Source of the DNA: DATNPH01 sp036703315
Lineage (GTDB): Bacteria > Cyanobacteriota > Cyanobacteriia > Cyanobacteriales > Coleofasciculaceae
NCBI GenBank assembly: GCA_036703315.1
Contig: DATNPH010000255.1
Location: 1 to 19,580 of the forward strand
DNA length: 19,580 nt
Reading direction: 5' to 3'
The translations under genes were made by a program, and so were the position numbers. Positions 1 through 6,675 of the stretch are shown piece by piece. The notes beneath the pieces are model-generated. The model searched no databases. It had not been told where the DNA came from and worked only from the letters and a program-made list of their open reading frames with translations. Numbering within the stretch: the first letter of the stretch is position 1; each line of letters starts with the position of its first letter.

Positions 1-703
1 GTTAGAACTCAAATTATTCTTTTATTTAAACAGTCCGGTCTAAAACTAAAATAATTGGCTGCCTCCGTGCCTACGGCAACCCGCTATCCCTCCCTAGGCT
101 GCTAACGCTGAGCCTAGGGACTCCCGCGTTACCGTTGAGAATCAATTGAACAAAGCTAATAAAGCACGTCATAGTGCTTTGCTCAGACAGCTTAGGGCAG
201 AGCTAGCTCTTGTAAGGCTTGAGCAACAGCGGCGGACAAAGAAGGGTAAGAAGCGAATACACCATTACTCAGGTAGTAGAAGTTGATTAAGGGTGCCCCG
301 CCAGTTGGGGTTGTCCAACGGCTGGGGGCAAACGTGCGCGTTTACCTAGCTCCTATACTACAAAGTCAGGCACCTTTATCCGGAGAAGACGTATTACCAG
401 GATTTATCCTAAATCTCCAACTAATCTGGTAGTAATTTGGGTGTTGCTGCTCACAAGCATGAAAACTTAAATCTTGCACCAACCCTTCAAAGAGCCAGGC
501 ATTTAAAGATGTTGTTGGCGAATTCGGAAAACCTAACCCTCCACCCCGTGTCCCTACGAGGGAAGGGGGCTGACCCCTCGTCAATTCGCCAACAGTATCA
601 TTAATTCCACGGCGGAATGATGCGATCGCGCCGTTATCACTCCACCAAATAGCTCTCCTTTGTCAGCGTTATCTATGCTTCATCTATCTTGCGTTTTTAA
701 CCC
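1..703. other. Non-coding, repeat-rich left flank
   Basis: I see no convincing intact gene here. The stretch holds a perfect 10-bp inverted repeat (91-100 with 111-120, half TCCCTAGGCT), a GC-rich imperfect hairpin at 294-330, and the 82-bp MITE-like element at 513-594. A 62-codon open frame without an ATG (98-286, plus) ends in a basic, Lys/Arg-rich tail and could be the end of a lost gene, but I recognise no family. Bases 600-613 match half of a palindrome found inside the CHAT gene (14554-14567); a 14-base match could be chance. Confidence 0.5.
513..594. repeat. MITE-like repeat with 12-bp terminal inverted repeats
   Basis: TGTTGGCGAATT at 513-524 is the exact reverse complement of AATTCGCCAACA at 583-594, enclosing 58 bp. 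The interior is of the kind 'aacctaaccctccaccc' followed by 'ccctacgagggaaggggg', which I recognise as a widespread cyanobacterial intergenic repeat motif. It has no coding capacity. The perfect ends and small size suit a non-autonomous mobile or palindromic repeat. No target-site duplication was identified. The element lies just beyond the 3' end of the broken rbs operon. Confidence 0.55.
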
Positions 704-1132
704 TTAGGCTGCGCTAGAACGGGTGCGAAGTTTGTCAATTGTCACAGCGATAATGATCACAAGACCTTTGACAACTAACTGCCAGAAAAAGGACACGTTC
801 ATCAGGGTTAATCCATGCAGCGGGTACGGCGAGCAAACCAGCACCTGGAATTAGCGAAACAAGCACTCCAACCACTGCTGTCACGCTCAAAATTGACCCT
901 ACTGAAAGGTCAATTCCTCCAGTCAAAATGACAAACGTCATTCCAGTAGCTAGCACAATGTTGATGGATGCTTGCCGAATGACATTAATCAGATTTCCTG
1001 GAGAAAGAAAGCTTGGCGTGACAAGCGGAAAAATGATACAAATTGCGACCAAAATCGGTAGGATGCCGGCAACCTGGATGAAATTTCTCCAAGCTTGACG
1101 TTTACTCGCTTTGGAGCGATCGCTCGTGCCAT
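704..1132 (-). pseudogene. rbsC: rbsC relic: ribose-type ABC transporter permease, internal deletion
   Basis: Relic of an inner-membrane sugar permease of the RbsC type. The N-terminal part reads cleanly on the minus strand (about 1110-812) and contains the family signature GMTFVILTGGIDLSVGSI followed by hydrophobic segments up to VPAA. The frame then breaks. From about 805 another frame encodes the family's C-terminal end (GLTLMNVSFFWQLVVKG, IIIAVTIDKLRTR) and stops at 704-706. About 107 N-terminal and 36 C-terminal codons remain of a protein usually 310-330 residues long. The only well-placed ATG (1130-1132, 12 bp past the rbsA stop) opens a different frame, so there is also an early frameshift near 1110. 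Not functional. Confidence 0.85.
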
Positions 1133-1144
1133 TTCTGGTGGTTC

Positions 1145-1426
1145 TTACTTCTGTTTGACTGATGATTTAGCTACCTCTGTTGCCCCTGTGGCATAAGCCA
1201 TGATGTTCTCTTGTGTAATTGCTTCCCCAGTTGAGCCGCCTACTTCACCAACCAGGCTTCCCGCACGCATCACCAAGATGCGATCGCTCATTCCCACAAT
1301 TTCCGGCAACTCGCTGGAAATCATCAAAATGGCTACACCGTTTGTTGCCAGATCGCTAATAATTCGATAAATTTCGCTTTTCGCTCCAATGTCCACCCCT
1401 CGCGTTGGTTCATCGAGCAAAAGTAC
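1145..1426 (-). pseudogene. rbsA: rbsA relic: C-terminal end of sugar ABC transporter ATPase
   Basis: Only the last ~93 codons of a ribose-type double-ATPase remain. They run from the Walker B motif of the second nucleotide-binding domain (VLLLDEPTRGVDIGAK) through the H-loop region (ILMISSELPEIVGMSDRI) to the C-terminus. RbsA proteins are about 500 residues, so the first domain and the Walker A and signature motifs of the second are missing. Its start is fused directly to the end of rbsB, within about 6 bp at 1426-1432. The fragment cannot hydrolyse ATP. The gene order B-A-C is retained, showing that this was one operon. Confidence 0.88.
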
Positions 1427-1786
1427 CTTTTAACGTTTTCACGAGTGATCAGTTTGACGGGAATTAGAATGTTTTGATCGGCAGGCTTCTTCCCTTTCCG
1501 AATGTTGTTCCCGACCTCAACTGCTTTCGCTGCCATGCTAAATGGATCTTGAGCCGCCGTAGCAGCAAATAGACTATTGTTCTGCTTAAGCGCATCTAGA
1601 GCCTCAGGTGCGCCATCGACGCCAACCATAAAGAACTCGTCTCGTTGCGCCTGTTTAGCGGCTAGCTGTGCACCAATACCAGTCGGGTTTGTTGCTGCTT
1701 TGAGTGTTCTGGGGAGGTGCGGCGCAACTTGCAAGAGCACTGCTGACTAAACCAAAAAGACCAAACGCGATCGCTACTCGTTTCAC
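1427..1786 (-). pseudogene. rbsB: rbsB relic: sugar-binding lipoprotein, internal deletion
   Basis: Relic of a periplasmic ribose-type binding lipoprotein. A GTG start at 1784-1786 has a GGAG Shine-Dalgarno 6 bp upstream. It opens a signal peptide with a lipobox, VKRVAIAFGLFGLVSSA then LASC. After about 33 codons the frame changes near 1685-1705, and the C-terminal third of the mature protein follows in another frame (NPTGIGAQLAAKQAQ, FFMVGVDGAPEALDAL, FAATAAQDPFSMA, LIPVKLITRENVK). About 120 codons remain of roughly 320. The last few codons are missing because the sequence runs straight into rbsA. The binding-protein core is gone, so the product is non-functional. Confidence 0.85.
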
Positions 1787-2397
1787 CTCAAACTCCAATG
1801 AAAGCTCATTTGGAGAGAGTCACTTGCAAATATTAACCTGCAAATCTAACAGCAATCTTGTCAGATTTAAGATCGAATACCTAACAGTCCAGGCAACCAA
1901 CCTCTGCACCTACACGACTGCACAATACCTTTTACTTTTCTGCTAGTTAAATCTTCTCGAGCCGAATCCCTAGAAGGCTTACTTGAAGAGAGATACCAAG
2001 CAAATTCTTATTCTCACCTCCATAAAGGGTTTTATTTATAAATATTAAATTTCGTGTCAGAGTCTCACTGCTTCAAATCTGGAGAAAACTTTTTGCAAAA
2101 CTCACCTAAGGTTTGTTTAAAGGCTTGCAGAGTCATTTTCATTCTGGCTCTCGTTACTGTATAGGCTGATACTTAAAATTGGGTTTAGCATCTATCTTAA
2201 GATCCATAGAAAGATTTATAGCAAAAGCAAATGTATTGAGTACTGAGCATTAGTTCCTATCAAGATTATTCGTGTAATCAGCTCAGTCCTTAAGAGGTGG
2301 CGTACAATACATTTAGATATATAAAAGTTACTTGTTAATAATTAATAAGACTTTGTTTTAAGTCATCTAATTTAAGGTAAAGAGTTAAGTGCCTTGT
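1787..2397. other. AT-rich non-coding stretch
   Basis: About 610 bp, AT-rich, with no ORF of recognisable family. The plus-strand frame from 1704 to 1946 overlaps the rbsB signal-peptide region and shows no family resemblance. A 25-codon minus-strand frame (2142-2065, MKMTLQAFKQTLGEF...) exists, but nothing beyond its length supports it. The 3' part contains runs such as 'ttaataattaataag' and may contain the promoter for rluD, but I cannot assign one with confidence. Confidence 0.45.
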
Positions 2398-2506
2398 AGA
2401 GAACTTGGTGCAGAACAGGCTGAAGCTCTATTGAGCAAGAACGACATACTTGCAAGCCCTACAAGCTACACTACGAGAACTCGGAATTGATCCAGAGCGA
2501 TTGTGA
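2398..2506 (+). pseudogene. Possible Uma2-type nuclease C-terminal relic
   Basis: Immediately before rluD, codons 2450-2506 read LQALQATLRELGIDPERL and then stop. The ending LRELGIDP(E/D)xL is typical of the C-terminus of cyanobacterial Uma2-family proteins, which end in an Ala/Glu/Gln-rich helix and this motif. Just upstream, another frame encodes GAEQAEALL, consistent with the helix before a frameshift. No catalytic domain remains. The TGA stop (2504-2506) overlaps the rluD GTG start, as it would if rluD was once the downstream gene of a coupled pair. The motif is short, so the assignment is tentative. Confidence 0.35.
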
Positions 2507-3432
2507 CAGAAATTAATTTGCAAGTTGAAGAAAAGGGAGAGCGTATTGATCGTTATCTTTCCCAACAATTACCTAATCTTTCTCGATCGCGTATCCAACA
2601 GCTAATTGAACAAAGCAACGTGCAGGTAAATGAAAAAGTCTGTACCTCCAAAAAGACAACGGTACAACAGGGCGATCGCATTTCCCTTACCATCCCAGAA
2701 GCCAAACCCTTAGATTTACAACCCGAAGCCATCCCTCTAGATATTCTTTACGAGGATGACGCGCTAATCATCATCAACAAACCTGCTGGCTTAGTCGTCC
2801 ATCCAGCAGCCGGTCATGAAAGCGGAACACTCGTCAACGCCCTGCTTGCTCACTGCCCAAATCTCGCTGGCATTGGTGGTGTTCAACGTCCGGGCATCGT
2901 CCACCGCTTAGACAAGGATACGACGGGCGCGATCGCGATCGCAAAAACCGACCAAGCTCATCAAAGCTTGCAAGCCCAACTCAAAGCCAAAACTGCCCGA
3001 CGCGAGTATCTCGGTGTTGTCTACGGTGCCCCATCAGCAGACAGTGGCACAATTGACCAACCCATTGGGCGTCATCCCATAGACCGCAAAAAAATGGCTG
3101 TGGTGCCAGTTGAAAAGGGAGGACGCCCATCGGTCACCCACTGGCAAGTCAGAGAACGGCTGGGCAACTACACCCTGATGCATTTTCAACTAGAAACTGG
3201 TCGTACCCACCAAATTCGTGTCCACAGTGCCTATGTGGGGCATCCCATTGTTGGTGACCCTGTTTACAGTGCTGGTCGGTCTGTCGGTGTCAATCTCCCT
3301 GGTCAAGCTCTGCATGCATGGCGGCTTACATTACTACATCCTGTCACCCAGGAGTGGATCGAGGTGACTGCCCCTATACCAAAGTCATTTACCGCCCTAC
3401 TGGAAGTTCTGAGGCGACGGGCTACGAGGTGA
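2503..3432 (+). CDS. rluD: RluA/RluD-family rRNA pseudouridine synthase
   Basis: Cytoplasmic enzyme that isomerises uridine to pseudouridine, most likely in 23S rRNA. An N-terminal S4 RNA-binding domain (about residues 13-60, ERIDRYLSQQLPNLSRSRI) precedes the catalytic domain (about 80-300). The family motif HRLDKDTTG puts the catalytic aspartate at residue 137, and GRTHQIRV lies at 233-240. At 309 residues it is full length. The start is GTG at 2503, because the alignable N-terminus begins there; its GTGA overlaps the stop of an upstream relic. The S4 domain and length favour the RluD type (helix 69 sites) over RluA. Which uridines are modified cannot be read from the sequence. It is an independent housekeeping gene upstream of the cpc operon. 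Confidence 0.9.
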   Translation: MTEINLQVEEKGERIDRYLSQQLPNLSRSRIQQLIEQSNVQVNEKVCTSKKTTVQQGDRISLTIPEAKPLDLQPEAIPLDILYEDDALIIINKPAGLVVHPAAGHESGTLVNALLAHCPNLAGIGGVQRPGIVHRLDKDTTGAIAIAKTDQAHQSLQAQLKAKTARREYLGVVYGAPSADSGTIDQPIGRHPIDRKKMAVVPVEKGGRPSVTHWQVRERLGNYTLMHFQLETGRTHQIRVHSAYVGHPIVGDPVYSAGRSVGVNLPGQALHAWRLTLLHPVTQEWIEVTAPIPKSFTALLEVLRRRATR

Positions 3433-3441
3433 GCTAAAAAT

Positions 3442-3472
3442 ACATAAAACTTATATATCTTAAGTTTTATGT
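3442..3472 (+). terminator. Stem-loop after rluD
   Basis: ACATAAAACTTA (3442-3453) pairs perfectly with TAAGTTTTATGT (3461-3472) around a 7-nt loop, starting 9 bp after the rluD stop. Flanking AGCTAAAAATA (from about 3432) and TATTTTTGGCT (ending about 3496) can extend the pairing. The stem is AT-rich and no clean U-run follows, so it is a weak intrinsic terminator or a 3'-end structure. Confidence 0.45.
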
Positions 3473-4144
3473 TAAGAAATATTTATATTTTTGGCTAATG
3501 TTCATTAACATGTATCCCCGCCCCCGGCATTTCTCACTTGCCTAAGTTGACTGGAACGATGAGTTGATGCTCTCCCTGCCCAATTATTTGTTTTAAAAAG
3601 TTTACAAAACGCAAACTAGCGATTGCTTGTGTAAACTCAAGAAACCCTTGAGCTGATTATGTTTCGCGAAATCTTAAGAAAAAACAAAAATGTAAAAATA
3701 AATAAACAATAAGTATAAACACTTAAGTAATTACGCCTAATTCGCTAGGCGCTTGACACTTAAAATCCTTATGAGCCAAGGGTTTCACCCACATCTTTGC
3801 TCAATTACTGGAAACTTAATGAATCTTAACGAATAAAGACTGAATGGCGTTGTATAAAAGTTAGCTGTAGGGGTCAATCACAGACAAAAGTTAAACAAAA
3901 CACGATTTATTAAGACTGCTCATCTCTCATAAAAGAAACAATTTTTCTCATAATTCATGAATGTTGGTGTCGTTACTCGTTTATTGAGTGGCAATCGCCT
4001 TGAGTGAGCAACTTGACTATCTGTTTTAACGAATGTCCGTCTTTGATCAATACCGAATCTCATTCAGAACGACTTTGAGTGAGCTGGGCTTAGCCAAACT
4101 TTAATCACAACAACACTTAACCAAGTCAGTAGGAGATTGAGTTC
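3473..4144 (+). promoter_or_regulatory. cpc operon promoter and long 5' leader region
   Basis: No gene of substance lies in these ~670 bp upstream of the highly expressed cpc operon. Candidate signals are an inverted repeat CGCCTA-N6-TAGGCG (3734-3751) abutting a TTGACA hexamer (3753-3758), and a TATAAA box at about 3853 inside 'TTGTATAAAAG'. TTGAGTG occurs three times in the presumed leader (3984, 4000, 4075; the last two extend to TTGAGTGAGC). Two short frames, 3957-4007 and 4033-4104, could act as upstream ORFs. The cpcB ribosome-binding site AGGAG is at 4131-4135, 9 nt before the ATG. No transcription start is proven. Long structured leaders are usual for cpc operons. Confidence 0.5.
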
Positions 4145-4663
4145 ATGTTAGACGCCTTCGCAAAGGTTGTTTCTCAAGCAGATGCCAGAGGTGAATTCCT
4201 GAGCACTGAGCAGCTAGATGCCCTGACCAACATCGTCAGAGACGGCAACAAGCGCCTAGATGTTGTTAACCGCATCACAGGTAACGCTTCCACCATCGTT
4301 GCTAACGCGGCTCGTGCTTTGTTTGAAGAACAGCCTCAACTGATTCAACCAGGCGGTAACGCATACACCAACCGTCGTATGGCTGCTTGTCTACGTGACA
4401 TGGAAATCATCCTGCGCTATGTCACCTATGCTGCAATTGCTGGCGATTCCAGCGTGCTAGACGATCGCTGCCTCAATGGTCTGCGCGAAACCTACCAAGC
4501 TCTGGGTGTCCCAGGTGGTTCTGTTGCCGCTGGTGTTCAGAAGATGAAGGATGCTGCGATCGCAGTCGCCAATGACCCCAACGGTATCACCAAGGGAGAT
4601 TGCAGCAATCTAGTGTCTGAGCTGGCTAGCTACTTTGATCGTGCATCATCGGCTGTTGCCTAG
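4145..4663 (+). CDS. cpcB: C-phycocyanin beta subunit
   Basis: Light-harvesting biliprotein of the phycobilisome rods; it pairs with CpcA to form (alpha-beta) trimers and hexamers. The 172-residue product has the full globin-like phycobiliprotein fold. Both bilin-attachment cysteines are present: Cys82 (in RRMAACLRDMEI) and Cys153 (in ITKGDCSNL). Asn72, the residue methylated in beta subunits, is present in GGNAYTNRR. The ATG at 4145 has AGGAG 9 nt upstream. It is the first gene of the operon, with cpcA 85 bp downstream. Beta subunits of phycocyanin and phycoerythrocyanin are similar, but the CpcA-type alpha partner and cpcC-cpcD-cpcE-cpcF-cpcG context settle it as phycocyanin. Confidence 0.96.
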   Translation: MLDAFAKVVSQADARGEFLSTEQLDALTNIVRDGNKRLDVVNRITGNASTIVANAARALFEEQPQLIQPGGNAYTNRRMAACLRDMEIILRYVTYAAIAGDSSVLDDRCLNGLRETYQALGVPGGSVAAGVQKMKDAAIAVANDPNGITKGDCSNLVSELASYFDRASSAVA

Positions 4664-4748
4664 TTCCAACTAGCAAGCGTGCTTTTGTAGAGACGCAAAC
4701 CATCACATTTTGTCGAAACTTTGCAAACATTAGGGAGATAGTTTAACG

Positions 4749-5237
4749 ATGAAAACCCCCATTACTGAAGCGATCGCAGCTGCTGATACTCAAGGTCGTT
4801 TCTTGAGCAATGCTGAAATGCACCAAGTTTACGGTCGTTACGAGCGTGCTGCTGCCGCTATGGAAGCTGCTCGCGCTCTGACCTCCAATGCCCAAAAGCT
4901 GGTCGATGGTGCAGCTAACGCGGTGTATCAGAAATTCCCTTACACCACCCAACAGCAAGGCGCTAACTTCGCATCTGATTCTCGCGGCAAATCCAAGTGT
5001 GCTCGTGACATCGGTTACTACGTCCGCATCATCAGCTACTGTTTGGTTGCTGGTGGTACCGGCCCACTCGATGAATTCCTGCTTGCTGGCTTGGATGAAA
5101 TGCATCGCACCTTCGATCTATCCAACAGCTGGTACGTTGAAGCCCTGAAGTGGATCAAAGCCAATCATGGTGTTGGCGGTCAAGCTGCTGTTGAAGCCAA
5201 TGCTTACATCGATTACGCTATCAACGCCCTGAGCTAG
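4749..5237 (+). CDS. cpcA: C-phycocyanin alpha subunit
   Basis: Alpha subunit of phycocyanin, 162 residues, carrying one phycocyanobilin on Cys84 (GKSKCARDIGYYVR), attached by the CpcE/CpcF lyase encoded downstream. The start MKTPITEAIAAAD and end YIDYAINALS are family-typical. The Cys84 context CARDIGYY is that of CpcA; the phycoerythrocyanin alpha subunit (PecA) has a CVRDIDHY-like context, so this is not a pec operon. AGGGAGA at 4732-4738 is the ribosome-binding site. Compared with common CpcA sequences there are some unusual substitutions in the first helices (AEMHQVYGRYERAAAAM), but no key residue is missing. A strong stem-loop follows the gene at 5251-5311. Confidence 0.96.
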   Translation: MKTPITEAIAAADTQGRFLSNAEMHQVYGRYERAAAAMEAARALTSNAQKLVDGAANAVYQKFPYTTQQQGANFASDSRGKSKCARDIGYYVRIISYCLVAGGTGPLDEFLLAGLDEMHRTFDLSNSWYVEALKWIKANHGVGGQAAVEANAYIDYAINALS

Positions 5238-5250
5238 TCTTAAGGCGTGT

Positions 5251-5311
5251 TGCCCGGAAGAATCAGCGAGTGTTGGCGCGAAGAGCTAGCAGTTGCTAAT
5301 TTTTCCGGGCA
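5251..5311 (+). terminator. Stem-loop between cpcA and cpcC (attenuator or processing site)
   Basis: TGCCCGGAA (5251-5259) pairs perfectly with TTCCGGGCA (5303-5311). The 43-nt loop itself can pair in part, and 'ttgttttctcatttt' follows on the plus strand. It sits 13 bp after the cpcA stop. In other cyanobacteria cpcBA mRNA is more abundant than the full operon transcript, and a hairpin here fits partial termination or protection of the cpcBA 3' end. The function is inferred; the structure is visible. Confidence 0.6.
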
Positions 5312-5365
5312 TTGTTTTCTCATTTTGACTATATAAATCTTAAAAATTGTCCCTTGGAAAAAAGC

Positions 5366-6241
5366 ATGAGCGGTTTAGTAGCGGCTAATTTGAAAGCAGC
5401 AGGAAGGCTGGGCGTTTCTGCGTTCGATGCTTCCTCAAAGGTGGAACTACGACCTGACTGGACGGAAGACGATCTTCAAGCAGTCTTCCGAAGCGCTTAC
5501 CGTCAGGTATTGGGCAATGATTATGTGATGAAATCAGAGCGTTTAACCAATGCTGAATCTCAGCTGCGGCAAGGTAACATCACGGTACGAGAGTTTGTTC
5601 GCGCCATTGCCAAGTCAGAGCTGTACAAAAACAAGTTTCTCTATCGCAATTCCAATACTCGCTTTATTGAACTAAATTACAAGCACCTGCTAGGGAGAGC
5701 TCCCTACGACGAGTCTGAAATCAACTACCACCTCAATCTATACAACGAGAAGGGCTACGATACAGAAATCGATTCCTACATCGATAGCGTCGAGTATGAG
5801 CAGAACTTTGGTAACAACCTTGTCCCCTACTACCGTGGATTTTCAGTCGATCCAGGGGTAAGAACGACCGGATTTACCCGCATGTTCCGCCTCTATCGTG
5901 GGTATGCTAACAGCGATCGCGCCCAAACTGAAGGAAAATCTCCCCACCTGATGCGCGAACTCGCTAAAAATCTGGCTTCCACCATTATCCAACCGACTGG
6001 TAATAGCAGTCAGAGCCATTTTGGTGGCATTAGCGACGATACTCCAACAAAAGCGCTTGGAGGTTCCTGGGGAGAAAGCGGACGAATTTATCGTCTTGAA
6101 GTGGCTGGCATCCGCCAACCCGGCTATCCTAAGGTTCGTCGCACTAATGCAGCCTTTTTAGTCCCAGTTGAACAAATGTTGCCCAAAATGCAGCAGATCC
6201 AGCGGATGGGCGGCAGAATTGTCAGCGTATCACCCGCTTAA
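5366..6241 (+). CDS. cpcC: Phycobilisome rod linker, phycocyanin-associated (L_R type)
   Basis: Rod linker that sits in the central cavity of phycocyanin hexamers and joins them end to end. The ATG at 5366 is chosen because MSGLVAANLKAAGRLG is the usual N-terminus and gives 291 residues, the normal size. An open frame continues upstream to 5312 but would put non-family residues in front. Residues about 20-155 are the phycobilisome linker-polypeptide domain (RSAYRQVLGND, ESQLRQGNITVREFVRAIAK, HLLGRAPYDESE, SVEYEQNFG). Residues about 238-290 are the CpcD-like domain (GRIYRLEVAGIR...MGGRIVSVSP), homologous to the next gene's product. Only one cpcC is present, and no second rod linker gene is in this operon. 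Confidence 0.94.
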   Translation: MSGLVAANLKAAGRLGVSAFDASSKVELRPDWTEDDLQAVFRSAYRQVLGNDYVMKSERLTNAESQLRQGNITVREFVRAIAKSELYKNKFLYRNSNTRFIELNYKHLLGRAPYDESEINYHLNLYNEKGYDTEIDSYIDSVEYEQNFGNNLVPYYRGFSVDPGVRTTGFTRMFRLYRGYANSDRAQTEGKSPHLMRELAKNLASTIIQPTGNSSQSHFGGISDDTPTKALGGSWGESGRIYRLEVAGIRQPGYPKVRRTNAAFLVPVEQMLPKMQQIQRMGGRIVSVSPA

Positions 6242-6252
6242 TTCTTGAAGGG

Positions 6253-6289
6253 TTGTTGGTTGTTGGTTTTTACCAGCAACAACCAACAA
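6253..6289 (+). repeat. Heptamer-type repeat hairpin in the cpcC-cpcD spacer
   Basis: TTGTTGGTTGTTGGT (6253-6267) pairs with ACCAGCAACAACCAACAA (6272-6289) apart from one 3-nt bulge, leaving a 4-nt loop. The sequence is of the TTGTTGG/CCAACAA kind that fills many cyanobacterial intergenic spaces. Located between stop and start codons, it may change the stability of the mRNA or the relative yield of CpcC and CpcD, but no function is shown. Confidence 0.55.
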
Positions 6290-6333
6290 GTAGCAACTCA
6301 TTACTAACAACTTCAATAGGAGCTAGTTCAAGT

Positions 6334-6612
6334 ATGTTTGGTCAAACTGCACTGGGGGGCGCTACTCTTAGTGACTCAGGAAATCGGGTCTTTCGCTTTG
6401 AGATCGAGGGACTGCGTCAGACTTACCAATCTGAGAAGCTCAGCTATCCCATTCGCCGTAGTGGTAGTACATTTATCACAGTACCCTACAACCGCATGAA
6501 CGAGGAAATGCAGCGGATTGGCCGATTGGGAGGAAAAATCGTCAGCATTCAGCCCTTGACGCTTGAAGGCGATGGTCAGGCTAAAGGCGAAGCGACGCAA
6601 GCTCACCAATAA
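6334..6612 (+). CDS. cpcD: Rod-capping phycocyanin linker (small linker, about 10 kDa)
   Basis: Small linker that caps the core-distal end of phycocyanin rods and limits their length. The 92-residue product is essentially one CpcD domain: RVFRFEIEGLRQ near residues 18-29 and EMQRIGRLGGKIVSIQP near 58-74 align with the C-terminal domain of CpcC. The start is ATG 6334, because TAGGAG (6317-6322) lies at suitable spacing and MFGQTALGG is the family N-terminus. The longer open frame from 6253 runs through the repeat hairpin and is not believable. It follows cpcC by 92 bp and precedes cpcE by 63 bp. Confidence 0.93.
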   Translation: MFGQTALGGATLSDSGNRVFRFEIEGLRQTYQSEKLSYPIRRSGSTFITVPYNRMNEEMQRIGRLGGKIVSIQPLTLEGDGQAKGEATQAHQ

Positions 6613-6675
6613 GGTTGAACCCAACTCAGCAAAGTTAATTTCGTAATCCTCCGTTTTAGCCCTTTGTACTAGACC

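Noticed and set aside
366..584. 72-codon minus-strand frame
   Set aside because: It runs through the inverted-repeat element at 513-594, and the rest matches no family I know. Its start lies inside the repeat.
1704..1946. 80-codon plus-strand frame
   Set aside because: It lies opposite the rbsB signal-peptide relic and an AT-rich spacer, with no ribosome-binding site or recognisable motif.
2065..2142. 25-codon minus-strand small ORF (MKMTLQAFKQTLGEF...)
   Set aside because: It has a plausible start but no clear Shine-Dalgarno, family or conservation evidence, so length alone does not support it.
4145..5237. Phycoerythrocyanin (pecB-pecA) instead of phycocyanin
   Set aside because: The alpha subunit has the CARDIGYY context of CpcA at Cys84, and the following genes are the cpcC-D-E-F-G set, not pecC-E-F.
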